A DNA stretch of 64,000 nucleotides, from assembly GCA_963974475.1 (NCBI GenBank), contig CAXBCR010000007.1, positions 62,001-126,000 on the forward strand, given 5' to 3'. A model generated the notes under the pieces. It saw nothing but the letters and a program-made list of their open reading frames with translations. It had not been told where the DNA came from and did no database searches. The translations under genes and the position numbers were made by a program. Position 1 is the first letter of the stretch. Each line of letters opens with the position of its first letter. This DNA comes from CAJXZP01 sp963974475 (GTDB lineage: Bacteria > Bacteroidota > Bacteroidia > Flavobacteriales_G > Salibacteraceae). This document shows, in pieces, positions 17,646-25,773 of the stretch.

Positions 17646-18023
17646 ATGGATATTCAATCAAACAAAGAAAATGCTATTGCCTTTTACCGTATGGCCTATA
17701 ATGGCGAACCAAGAAAAGCCATAGAACTTTTCGTTGGTGATGAATATATTCAACATAACCCACTAGTAGGCAACGGAAAAGAACCATTTATTCAATATTT
17801 TGAGCGCATGGGAGCCGAATACCCTGAGAAATCTATTGCGTTTGTTAGAGCTATTGCTCAAGGCGATTTAGTTGCCCTTCACACCCACCAAACTTGGCCA
17901 GGGAATGAAGAATATGTAACAATGGATTTTTTCCGATTTGACACCAATGGAAAAATTGTTGAACATTGGGATGCCATGCAAGAAATACCTGAAGAGACCT
18001 TAAATGGTAACACGATGTATTAA
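17646..18023 (+). CDS. SnoaL-like/NTF2-fold protein
   Basis: The protein has 125 residues. The pattern NAIAFYRMAYNG...YIQHNPLVGNGKEPFIQYF...VALHTHQTWPG...FFRFDTNGKIVEHWDAMQ is the SnoaL-like NTF2 cone fold seen in predicted aldol-condensation-type enzymes. The pocket His and Asp residues are present. There is no signal peptide, so it is cytosolic. It sits between rimM and trmN6 but with gaps of 77 and 38 bases, so shared transcription is possible, not shown. Substrate unknown. Confidence 0.8.
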   Translation: MDIQSNKENAIAFYRMAYNGEPRKAIELFVGDEYIQHNPLVGNGKEPFIQYFERMGAEYPEKSIAFVRAIAQGDLVALHTHQTWPGNEEYVTMDFFRFDTNGKIVEHWDAMQEIPEETLNGNTMY

Positions 18024-18061
18024 TTTCAACAACATCAATTACAAAGGTTCGCAATAGCTTC

Positions 18062-18760
18062 ATGTCATTTCAATTCAAGCACTTTTATTTAAAACATCAT
18101 CCCCAGGTTTTTAAATTTGGTACCGATGCCGCATTATTAGCCACTTGGGCTAACATTGAAAATCATCAAAACATTTTAGAAATTGGTTCGGGTTCGGGCG
18201 TAATAACCTTGATGATGGCGCAGCGAGTGCCTAAATCTCACTTTTTTGGAATAGATATTTCCAAAGAGGCTGTTGCATTGGCAACCGAAAATTTAAACGC
18301 TTACCCCACTCCTATTTCGGCTCATTTTATTCACTCTTCTTTACAAGACTATAAGACGGAATTAAAATTTAACCATATCGTTTCCAATCCTCCGTTTTTT
18401 GAAAACAGCACCAAATCTCCGAGTGCTTTAAAAAACACTACACGTCATACGGATTCATTATTGCTGGAAGAATTAATCCGACATTCGAAACGATTACTAG
18501 CACCCGATGGTCAAATTGACCTGGTATATCCCGTTAGGTATTTAAATGATTTGAAGGCTATTTGCACCCAAAACCAATTGTTTATTAATAAAATCACCTA
18601 CACGCGCAGCACAGTTAGAAAACCCATTAAGCGCGTACTCGTTTCTATAACAAACACACCATCGATTGTGTTGGAAGATGAACTGATAATAAATGGAAAT
18701 TCTAAAGGATACTCAGAAACCGTATTTCAAATGCTACAACCTTTCTTATTGAAATTGTAA
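18062..18760 (+). CDS. trmN6: tRNA1(Val) (adenine-37-N6)-methyltransferase, YfiC-like
   Basis: This 232-residue Rossmann-fold methyltransferase has the SAM motif ILEIGSGSGVITLMM (about 40-54), the acidic GIDISKEAV loop, and the catalytic NPPFF motif of N6-adenine methyltransferases (about 115). The N-terminal block VFKFGTDAALLATWA is characteristic of TrmN6/YfiC, which methylates A37 in tRNA1-Val. It lies downstream of the translation-related rpsP-rimM pair. Substrate by similarity. Confidence 0.88.
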   Translation: MSFQFKHFYLKHHPQVFKFGTDAALLATWANIENHQNILEIGSGSGVITLMMAQRVPKSHFFGIDISKEAVALATENLNAYPTPISAHFIHSSLQDYKTELKFNHIVSNPPFFENSTKSPSALKNTTRHTDSLLLEELIRHSKRLLAPDGQIDLVYPVRYLNDLKAICTQNQLFINKITYTRSTVRKPIKRVLVSITNTPSIVLEDELIINGNSKGYSETVFQMLQPFLLKL

Positions 18761-18776
18761 GTAGTCGAAAACCATG

Positions 18777-19682
18777 CTATGCTCCGGTCATAGACCCGTA
18801 CAAAATAATAAACATGAACGCTCCCATTAAAACGGAAAGCAACAAATAAGATAACAAAAACACGGATACCACTTTTAATAAATTGGCTATAACTCTTCTA
18901 AACCGGTGATATTGATATTTGAAATTTGATTTATTTTCATTATCCACTTCTGAGTACGTTCCTACAACAAAAACTCGGTAAATAAAGTAAATGGTAAACC
19001 CTCCATTTACCAGCGTGGATATGGAACCTCCAACGATAGGGTTAAAATATGATGGCGGAATCAAAACCATTCCCAATATATTGGTCATGGAAATCATAAA
19101 AGCACCGATCACCAAGTTTTCGGTGTAATTATATCCAGTTTTTCGAAAGAACAAAAAGGTAAACAAAGCAAAAATGGGTACCGAAGCAAAGGTGAATTTA
19201 TCCATCCATTCCGACAATTTGTTCATGGCTATCTTCACTGCTACTTGTATTTTATCGCTCCTCTCTTTCTTCTTTTTTTCATCTACAACAGTGGGCTCTT
19301 TCGCGCTTTCAGTGGAATCGGCAGAGGTAATATTGTCAATATTAAAAGCGACAGATTTACCAAAAGCATTACCAGCATCGTAGTAGCTTCCATCTTTGGT
19401 AGGCGAAAAATCGCCATTTGCCATCGAAGGCTGAAAAATGAAATAATAGTTTAGTAAAGTAGCAATGGCCGTAGAAAACAATAAAAACCGGAACGGATTT
19501 GCATGTCTCATTCTAGCTCCATACAAATAGTCATCAACGGTTTCTTTTGGTTTTACAATCAAACCTTTAATGGTGAAGAATACTCCCTTTTCAAAATTTA
19601 TCACATTCAAAAAGTCCGTCCAAATCAACTCCCACGTGATTCGTTTTGGTTGATTCTCATTTTTTTGAGGCAGATTCTCCAT
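18777..19682 (-). CDS. DUF3667-domain membrane protein
   Basis: The protein has 301 residues. The N-terminal block ITWELIWTDFLNVINFEKG and GLIVKPKETVDDYLYGARMRHANPFRFLL matches DUF3667, a Bacteroidota membrane-protein family of unknown function. Predicted membrane helices lie at about 65-85, 165-185, 193-212, 220-240 and 270-295. The zinc-ribbon N terminus that many DUF3667 proteins carry is missing here. A charged loop lies at about 120-150. It converges with trmN6, with 16 bases between stops. Function unknown. Confidence 0.75.
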   Translation of the reverse strand: MENLPQKNENQPKRITWELIWTDFLNVINFEKGVFFTIKGLIVKPKETVDDYLYGARMRHANPFRFLLFSTAIATLLNYYFIFQPSMANGDFSPTKDGSYYDAGNAFGKSVAFNIDNITSADSTESAKEPTVVDEKKKKERSDKIQVAVKIAMNKLSEWMDKFTFASVPIFALFTFLFFRKTGYNYTENLVIGAFMISMTNILGMVLIPPSYFNPIVGGSISTLVNGGFTIYFIYRVFVVGTYSEVDNENKSNFKYQYHRFRRVIANLLKVVSVFLLSYLLLSVLMGAFMFIILYGSMTGA

Positions 19683-19741
19683 AAAGTATTGTTTATGGAG
19701 CTAAAATAAGGTTTAAAAAGTTAGTGAGAAAAGGCTTACTA

Positions 19742-20152
19742 TCAATCCATATTCACACATTGAAAAGGCATAAAAAACTTACAGCAAACAGGTGTCCCTT
19801 CTTTGGTAGCTGATTTCCAGTTTTTCATCGCTGCTATTTTTGCTTTCAGTTTCTTTTTGGCCATTTCATCGCCTTTAAAATCTATAAACTCAATGTTACT
19901 GACCTCATTTGAAGCATTTATGGTGAGCACTAGTTTGGTGAAACTAATGGGTCTTCCGTTAGCTTTTGCTTCGGTTATAATTGGGTTTAATTCGGTTTCA
20001 ATAAACCCGAAAATGGCATTTGGACTTCCATTATAATCAGGCATATCGGGCACATAATCATATACTTTATCGCAGCTTGCAGTAGACTGACCCATTGCCA
20101 TAAAACCTACGCCTAACCCAACTACTGTAATAAATAGCTTTAATCGTTTCAT
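19742..20152 (-). CDS. Secreted stand-alone TonB C-terminal-like domain protein
   Basis: This 136-residue protein has a signal peptide (about 1-21, MKRLKLFITVVGLGVGFMAMG). The mature part (VPDMPDYNGSPNAIFGFIE, then KLVLTINASNEVSNIEFI, KNWKSATKEGTPVCCKFFMP) follows the TonB_C fold found at the C terminus of energy transducers, without the membrane anchor or proline-rich arm. Two adjacent cysteines are unusual for that fold. It could be a periplasmic protein that binds outer-membrane receptors or simply a family spin-off. It lies 23 bases downstream of the M1 peptidase gene and may share its mRNA. Confidence 0.6.
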   Translation of the reverse strand: MKRLKLFITVVGLGVGFMAMGQSTASCDKVYDYVPDMPDYNGSPNAIFGFIETELNPIITEAKANGRPISFTKLVLTINASNEVSNIEFIDFKGDEMAKKKLKAKIAAMKNWKSATKEGTPVCCKFFMPFQCVNMD

Positions 20153-20175
20153 CTAGCTCATTTTGAATGTGAAAT

Positions 20176-22095
20176 TTATTTCACAAATTTCAATGGTTTA
20201 TCCCAATCCGAATGTACAATGAAGTACATTCCTGCCGGTAAATTTTCGATATCCAGCACCCAATCTGTTCCGGAGGTTCTGAAATTAACATTCAGTTGGT
20301 TTCCAGCCACATCATAAAGTTTGCCTTGCGCAGGATTTGTGTTTGAATTCACATTCATAATTCTCACATAATCGGTAGCGGGTTGCGGATATAAAATAGG
20401 TGTGTTTTTAGCTTTAATCACCTCATTGGCTCCTAATATTATTTGAGGAGTTCCCATTAACAACCAGCTATTTGGGTCTAACGTTAAGATAGCTATTTTA
20501 CTATCCAAAGTGAAATCAAACCATTGGTCGTTTACCGTATTATCAAAAACCATATGGGTATCTAATCCCGTCCCTTGAAACTGAATTTCAACAGGCATTT
20601 CAAAAAAATCGACCGAGGCATGACTGGTGGTTTGACTTATTCTAACCGAATAATTGGGTTGCGAACCCGCCAATGTTACGGTATAGGTAGGATACCCTTC
20701 TCCATAAAACCAATCGGCAAAAAACTCGGTTAAATCTTGATTTGAAGTGGCTTCCAAATGGCTAATCAAATCTTGATTTGTGCCATAACCCAGTTTTACT
20801 TTAGGGTCGTTTAGGTAATTAGTAACCCCGCTAAAAAACAAGCTATCACTTAATTTCCATCGTAACATGTGCAATAGTAAACTTCCTTTATCGTAAGTTA
20901 ATCTGGAACTGAATAATCTTCCAAACCTAGTAGTATCTGATACAAACACGCTACCATCAGGCGAAGATGTAACGTTTCTAATTTTTCCTCTTTTCCAACT
21001 TTCCCAACTCACCAAATCAGCTGAAAACTGGTGTGTTAATCCCGTTAAAAATGTAGCAAAACCTTCATTTAGCCACAACTCTTGCCAAGATGCGCAGGTT
21101 ACGTAATCGCCAAACCATTGATGCGCTAATTCATGTGCCATTAAGTCATCACCAAAAGAACCCATGGTCGACATGGTTTGATGTTCCATACCTCCACCTA
21201 ATTGAGTTTCAGCATGACCATATTTTTCTGCTCTAAATGGATAAGGAATGAAAAGAGAATCATACAAATCAAACATAGCTACAATACGTGGTACTTGTGA
21301 TTTTGCGTAAAATAAATGTTCGGGATAGACGTAATTTAATACAGGGAATGAATCCACGCCTACATGTACGTATTCCGTAAATTCCACATAATTTGTAACG
21401 GCTAGAGATATTAGATAGGACGACACGGGAAAACGGTGTTTCCAATGATAAGTTACCTCGTTTCCAATGGTATCTACAGATTCTAACAAACCTAACGAAC
21501 CAGCCATATTGCCTATCGAAGTGGTAATATTAATATCTACCGAATCAATTTTATCATTCAATCCGTCTTTACATGGCCACCAATTAGGCGCGCCATAAGG
21601 TTCTGATAATGTATACACCTCCGAAACATTGCTATGTGCACGGGTAAAAAAAGCATCGGTAGGATTGCCATGATAATATATCCGTATGGAATCATGAATA
21701 CCAGTGTTTAAGGCACTTGGTAATGAAATAACCACGGTATTATCATTATTACGAATACTAGAAACCACTGCGCCATGATACCAAACCGAGTCTACTATCA
21801 ACGAATCATGCATGTCAAAATACAGGTTATTGATACTTCCGTTGGTTACGGAAAACTCCGTGTAAACATTCCCTTTTATTTTACTATCTCCTGGAAAAAC
21901 GGTCCAGTTTAATTCATGATATACCACGTCAATGCTATCGGACAGTCCTGCTACGCGACTTTTGTAATTTGCCCGGTGCATGGCATGGGTCATTTCAGAT
22001 TTAACCACGGCATCCGTTTGGGTAGGGTCGGTATATTGGCTAAATACTTGAAAATTAGTAATAGTAACTAATACAAATAGTAATATTAATCTCAT
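20176..22095 (-). CDS. M1-family metallopeptidase secreted by the type IX system
   Basis: The protein has about 639 residues, starting with the signal peptide MRLILLFVLVTITNFQVFSQ; an alternative ATG 7 codons earlier (22116) is possible, and the still longer frame runs into the ABC transporter gene. The M1 catalytic motif HELAHQWFGD with the downstream ligand in WLNEGFATF places it in the gluzincin aminopeptidase family. The last 80 residues (YPQPATDYVRIMNV, ENLPAGMYFIV, PLKFVK) form a type A T9SS sorting domain, so it should be exported and anchored at or released from the surface. Probably a nutrient-acquiring exopeptidase. Confidence 0.87.
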   Translation of the reverse strand: MRLILLFVLVTITNFQVFSQYTDPTQTDAVVKSEMTHAMHRANYKSRVAGLSDSIDVVYHELNWTVFPGDSKIKGNVYTEFSVTNGSINNLYFDMHDSLIVDSVWYHGAVVSSIRNNDNTVVISLPSALNTGIHDSIRIYYHGNPTDAFFTRAHSNVSEVYTLSEPYGAPNWWPCKDGLNDKIDSVDINITTSIGNMAGSLGLLESVDTIGNEVTYHWKHRFPVSSYLISLAVTNYVEFTEYVHVGVDSFPVLNYVYPEHLFYAKSQVPRIVAMFDLYDSLFIPYPFRAEKYGHAETQLGGGMEHQTMSTMGSFGDDLMAHELAHQWFGDYVTCASWQELWLNEGFATFLTGLTHQFSADLVSWESWKRGKIRNVTSSPDGSVFVSDTTRFGRLFSSRLTYDKGSLLLHMLRWKLSDSLFFSGVTNYLNDPKVKLGYGTNQDLISHLEATSNQDLTEFFADWFYGEGYPTYTVTLAGSQPNYSVRISQTTSHASVDFFEMPVEIQFQGTGLDTHMVFDNTVNDQWFDFTLDSKIAILTLDPNSWLLMGTPQIILGANEVIKAKNTPILYPQPATDYVRIMNVNSNTNPAQGKLYDVAGNQLNVNFRTSGTDWVLDIENLPAGMYFIVHSDWDKPLKFVK

Positions 22096-22156
22096 ATAGC
22101 AGTCTTTTATAATCATGGAAAACCTAATTCGCTTCCACGCATACTTACGTGTAAAA

Positions 22157-23911
22157 TTAGGCCTTGGTAAACTGTAATTCAAATAAATTTTGATAGACCC
22201 CTTCTTTCGTTATCAATTCTTGATGGTTTCCTTGTTCTACAATTTCCCCATGGTCCATCACAATGATGTTGTCGGCCTTTTGAATGGTGGCTAATCGGTG
22301 AGCTATTATAATAGAAGTTCTTCCTTTGGTTAAAATATTAATGGCATTTTGAATCATCTGTTCGGTTTCGGTATCGATAGACGATGTGGCTTCATCTAAG
22401 ATTAAAATGCTAGGATTATACACGTAAGCCCGAATAAAAGCAATGAGTTGTCGTTGGCCTGAAGATAGCATTCCCCCCCTTTCTTGTACGTTAAACTGGT
22501 ATCCACCCGGAAGGTTTGATATAAAATCGTGTGCGCCTACTATTTTGGCTGCCTCCACTATTTGCGCTTCGTTTATTTCAGGGTTACGCAACGAAATATT
22601 ATTCATTACCGAATCTGAAAACAAGAATACATCTTGTAGGACTACCCCAATAGTTCGCCTTAATTGGGTTAATTGATAATCTCTTACGTTAACTCCATCT
22701 ATCTCAATCCCACCTTTTTGATACTCGTAAAAACGGCTCATTAAATTAATTACGGAGCTTTTTCCGGCCCCAGTTGAACCTACAAATGCGACTGTTTGAT
22801 TCGGTTTCACATCAAAACTAATTCCTTTTAAAATCCAATCTTCTTGGTTATACGCAAACCACACATCATCAAATTGAATTGCTCCTTCCATCTCTGTAAC
22901 TGGAACGGTTCCATTATCTGTAATTTCTGCCTCGGTATCTAGTACTTTAAAAACACGTTCGCTGGCTACCATTCCCATTTGCAGGGTATTAAACTTATCG
23001 GCCAATTGTCGAATAGGTCGGTACAGCATTCCTATATACATGATAAACGCCATCAAGGTTCCCAAAGTCGTTTTCTCAGAAATCACATCATTAGCTCCCC
23101 ACCAAACCAATAAAGCGAGCGATATGGCACTCAAAACTTCCACTACCGGAAAAAACACAGAATTGGCCCATACTGTACGTATATTAGCCTGGGCATGCGC
23201 ATGATTTATTTTACGAAACGCTTCTAACTCTCGCTCTTCGCGGTTAAAAATCTGTACAATATTCATTCCTGTAAGGTGTTCCTGAACAAATGTGTTTAAA
23301 CTAGAAATAGCGGTTCTTACATCCTGAAAAGCGCTTTTGATATAGTTTTTAAACCAATAAGTGGCTATAAACAAAATAGGCATTGGCGTAAGCACTATCA
23401 AGGTGAGTCGCCAATCTTCATACATCATAAACCCAATAACCATGACTAATTTTAGCAAGTCTCCGATAATAATCAGTATGCCTTGCGAAAAAATATCTGC
23501 TATGGTTTCAATATCCGAAACCACCCGAGTAACGAGTGTACCAATAGGTGTTTTATCAAAATACTGGAGTTTGAAATTGTTTATTTTCTTATAAATATCT
23601 ACGCGAATGTCTTTCACCACCGTTTGCCCTAGCCAGTTGGCCATGTAGGTTTGTACAAATTGTAAGATGGCCTCTAAAACCAATAACCCAATCAGTATCA
23701 TGGTCATGTTATACAACATGGCTTCATCTGGTATAAGAATATAATGGTCGACTGCGTATTGAACTAAAAATGGACGTAATGGCGCTAATAATGCCAAAGC
23801 TAATACCAAAATTCCTGTTATCGTAAAAGTAGACATGTATGGTTTAACATAGCTCACAACACGGTTAAGAAGCTTTAAATCAAACACATTACCAGATACA
23901 CTTTTAGCCAT
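22157..23911 (-). CDS. ABC exporter, MsbA/multidrug type (fused permease-ATPase)
   Basis: This 584-residue half transporter has six N-terminal membrane helices (about 1-320) and a C-terminal nucleotide-binding domain. Walker A is GSTGAGKSSV (about 378-387), the signature is LSSGQRQ (LSGGQ with Ser in place of Gly), Walker B is ILILDEAT, and the H-loop is IIAHRLATI. It should work as a homodimer, flipping or exporting lipids or hydrophobic compounds. It is the upstream neighbour of the M1 peptidase gene. The substrate cannot be told from the sequence. Confidence 0.92.
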   Translation of the reverse strand: MAKSVSGNVFDLKLLNRVVSYVKPYMSTFTITGILVLALALLAPLRPFLVQYAVDHYILIPDEAMLYNMTMILIGLLVLEAILQFVQTYMANWLGQTVVKDIRVDIYKKINNFKLQYFDKTPIGTLVTRVVSDIETIADIFSQGILIIIGDLLKLVMVIGFMMYEDWRLTLIVLTPMPILFIATYWFKNYIKSAFQDVRTAISSLNTFVQEHLTGMNIVQIFNREERELEAFRKINHAHAQANIRTVWANSVFFPVVEVLSAISLALLVWWGANDVISEKTTLGTLMAFIMYIGMLYRPIRQLADKFNTLQMGMVASERVFKVLDTEAEITDNGTVPVTEMEGAIQFDDVWFAYNQEDWILKGISFDVKPNQTVAFVGSTGAGKSSVINLMSRFYEYQKGGIEIDGVNVRDYQLTQLRRTIGVVLQDVFLFSDSVMNNISLRNPEINEAQIVEAAKIVGAHDFISNLPGGYQFNVQERGGMLSSGQRQLIAFIRAYVYNPSILILDEATSSIDTETEQMIQNAINILTKGRTSIIIAHRLATIQKADNIIVMDHGEIVEQGNHQELITKEGVYQNLFELQFTKA

Positions 23912-24072
23912 TTATAGATTTTGATTGACCGTACTAATACGGGTTTTAAACGGCTACAAATTTGTGCTTTTTAATTGGAATTTTGATGATTTACCGATGG
24001 TAATAAAATGTTAAGCAATGACGCTACTCTTCCCCGTTTTTTTATTCCATAGATGGATAAAATGTGCGCTTT

Positions 24073-24117
24073 GTAAATTATATTAGCAATTAATGATAAA
24101 TATATTAACTTACTTTG
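24073..24117 (+). promoter_or_regulatory. Paired 15-bp operators and -7 box upstream of dinB
   Basis: GTAAATTATATTAGC (24073-24087) and GATAAATATATTAAC (24095-24109) start 22 bp apart, as at the S24 repressor and the DnaE2-like gene. A -7-like box TTACTTTG (24110-24117) follows the second site directly, the same arrangement as at 28661. A protein bound to the pair would cover the promoter. Confidence 0.72.
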
Positions 24118-24148
24118 TGATTGGGAGACGGAAGTCGGGAAACCGAAG
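24118..24148 (+). repeat. Heptad repeat array, YCGTCTT family (reverse orientation)
   Basis: Read on the - strand this stretch is CGGTTTC-CCGACTT-CCGTCTC-CCAATC, the same 7-nt units and CCAAYY end as the arrays flanking hicAB at 31.9 and 32.7 kb. It sits in the dinB leader, directly in front of the four-helix-bundle remnant. Confidence 0.6.
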
Positions 24149-24175
24149 TTTTTATTTACTTAAATACATGATACT

Positions 24176-24277
24176 ATGAAATTTAAATTCGTGAAACTTA
24201 TTATTTGGCAAAAGGCGATGGATTTGGGAGAGGGTGAAATGGAGTATATAAAATTTCAGCACTTGCATTTTAATTAA
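24176..24277 (+). pseudogene. Truncated four-helix-bundle (S23/IVP-type) gene remnant
   Basis: A 33-codon frame encodes a peptide with KLIIWQKAMDLGEG, which resembles the conserved first helix of four-helix-bundle proteins (typically ...WQKAMDL.E...). The rest of the usual 110-120 residues is missing. It ends 15 bases before dinB and lies in its leader, next to a heptad repeat array. I read it as a decayed insertion; a short regulatory leader peptide is an alternative. Confidence 0.5.
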
Positions 24278-24292
24278 ACAAAGCCACTGATC

Positions 24293-25585
24293 ATGAATAT
24301 ACTAGAAGAAAATAAATGGGATGCGCAGGTTGACTCTTCCGACTCGCAAACCGAAAGCTATGAGAATCGGTCATCTTCCTCTATCGTTCACCTCGATTTG
24401 GATACATTTTTTGTGTCGTGCGAACGGTTATTGGAGCCCAAGCTTAACGGAAAACCTGTTTTGGTTGGTGGTACGAGCGACCGTGGTGTAGTATCTGCGT
24501 GTAGTTATGAAGCGCGTCAGTTTGGTATCCACTCCGCTATGCCGATGCGAATGGCACGAAAACTTTGCCCCGAAGCCATTGTAATTAGAGGTAATAGCAG
24601 CATTTACAGTAAGTATTCCAATATGGTTACCGATATCATTAAGGATGAATCGCCTCTGTATGAAAAATCGTCTATCGATGAATTTTATGTGGATATTACC
24701 GGTATGGACCGGTTTCATGGTAGCTACAAATGGGCTAGCGAATTGCGCCAACGTATTATGCGCGAAACCAACTTACCTATATCCTTTGGTATGTCAACCA
24801 GTAAAACCGTTTCTAAAGTAGGTACAGGTGAAGCTAAGCCCAACGGCCAAATTGAGATTTTGAAAGGCTTTGAGAAAAGCTTTCTAGCCCCTCTTTCTAT
24901 CAAAAAAATACCCGGAGTTGGCGATAAAACATATCGAAAATTTAGAAGTATGGGTATCGAAAAAATTGAAACCGTGCAAGAAATGCCCCTCGAACTAATG
25001 GAGCGTGTATTTGGCAAAAACGGAGTGCTTATTTGGAAAAAAGCCAATGGAATCGACAATTCTCCTGTTATTCCGTTTCACGATAGAAAATCAATTTCGT
25101 CTTCACTAACCTTTGAGAAAGATACCATTGACGTGCGCAGATTAAAAGAAATACTCACCACCATGGCCGAAAAACTAGCTTATGCACTCCGTAAAGGCGA
25201 CAAACTCACCTCCAACGTGGCAGTAACGGTTCGCTACTCTGATTTTGACACGCGAAGTAGGCAAAAACTTATTCCATATACCGCCAATGACCACACGCTT
25301 ATTTCTATTGTACTCGACTTGTTTGACCAACTCTACCAACGCAGAGTTATGGCCCGTTTAGTGGGTGTTCGTTTTAGCGGCTTAGTGGGAGGTGGCTACC
25401 AAATCAACTTGTTTGAAGATTCCGAACGCACCATTCACCTCTATCAAGCCATGGATAAAGTACGCAACCGGTTTGGGTCTAGTGCCGTAAAAAGAGCAGT
25501 AACGATGGATACGAAAGGCGTGGGAACGATGGGTAATCCATTTAATGGGCAGGCGCCAATTATTCCTGCACATAGGCGGATTTAA
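24293..25585 (+). CDS. dinB: Y-family DNA polymerase (Pol IV/DinB-like)
   Basis: This 430-residue translesion polymerase has catalytic acidic residues in HLDLDTFFVSCERL (about 33-46) and SSIDEFYVDITG (about 124-135). A helix-hairpin-helix thumb carries KKIPGVGDKTYRKF (about 205), and the little-finger domain lies at about 260-370. QINLF (about 374-378) fits a beta-clamp-binding motif. Length exceeds the E. coli enzyme (about 351) through a 30-residue polar N-terminal extension and a C-terminal tail. The upstream paired operators are shared with the S24 repressor and a DnaE2-like polymerase, suggesting DNA-damage control. Confidence 0.92.
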   Translation: MNILEENKWDAQVDSSDSQTESYENRSSSSIVHLDLDTFFVSCERLLEPKLNGKPVLVGGTSDRGVVSACSYEARQFGIHSAMPMRMARKLCPEAIVIRGNSSIYSKYSNMVTDIIKDESPLYEKSSIDEFYVDITGMDRFHGSYKWASELRQRIMRETNLPISFGMSTSKTVSKVGTGEAKPNGQIEILKGFEKSFLAPLSIKKIPGVGDKTYRKFRSMGIEKIETVQEMPLELMERVFGKNGVLIWKKANGIDNSPVIPFHDRKSISSSLTFEKDTIDVRRLKEILTTMAEKLAYALRKGDKLTSNVAVTVRYSDFDTRSRQKLIPYTANDHTLISIVLDLFDQLYQRRVMARLVGVRFSGLVGGGYQINLFEDSERTIHLYQAMDKVRNRFGSSAVKRAVTMDTKGVGTMGNPFNGQAPIIPAHRRI

Positions 25586-25730
25586 CGGTTCACTTCGACT
25601 CCGCTCAATGACCGTTACCATTCGCTCAGTGATCTTTACTTGGATCGGTAACCTTGATTTTATTCGCTGACTCAGGTTTTAGATTGATAGACAAGCATTT
25701 TTGGTTAATTTTTGATTGTCTATTAAGCAA

Positions 25731-25768
25731 AATCAACACATCATCAAATCAACACATCATCAAATCAA
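25731..25768. repeat. Short direct repeat, 16-bp unit
   Basis: AATCAACACATCATCA occurs twice in tandem (25731-25746, 25747-25762), then AATCAA of a third copy, between the convergent dinB and adhesin genes. Just upstream, imperfect inverted pairs (AACGGT at 25584 / ACCGTT at 25611; GTTACC at 25614 / GGTAAC at about 25651) could fold but lack a T-tract. Confidence 0.7.
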
Positions 25769-25773
25769 TACCC

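Noticed and set aside
24428..25059. Two open frames antisense to dinB
   Set aside because: They are shadows of a strongly conserved polymerase gene.
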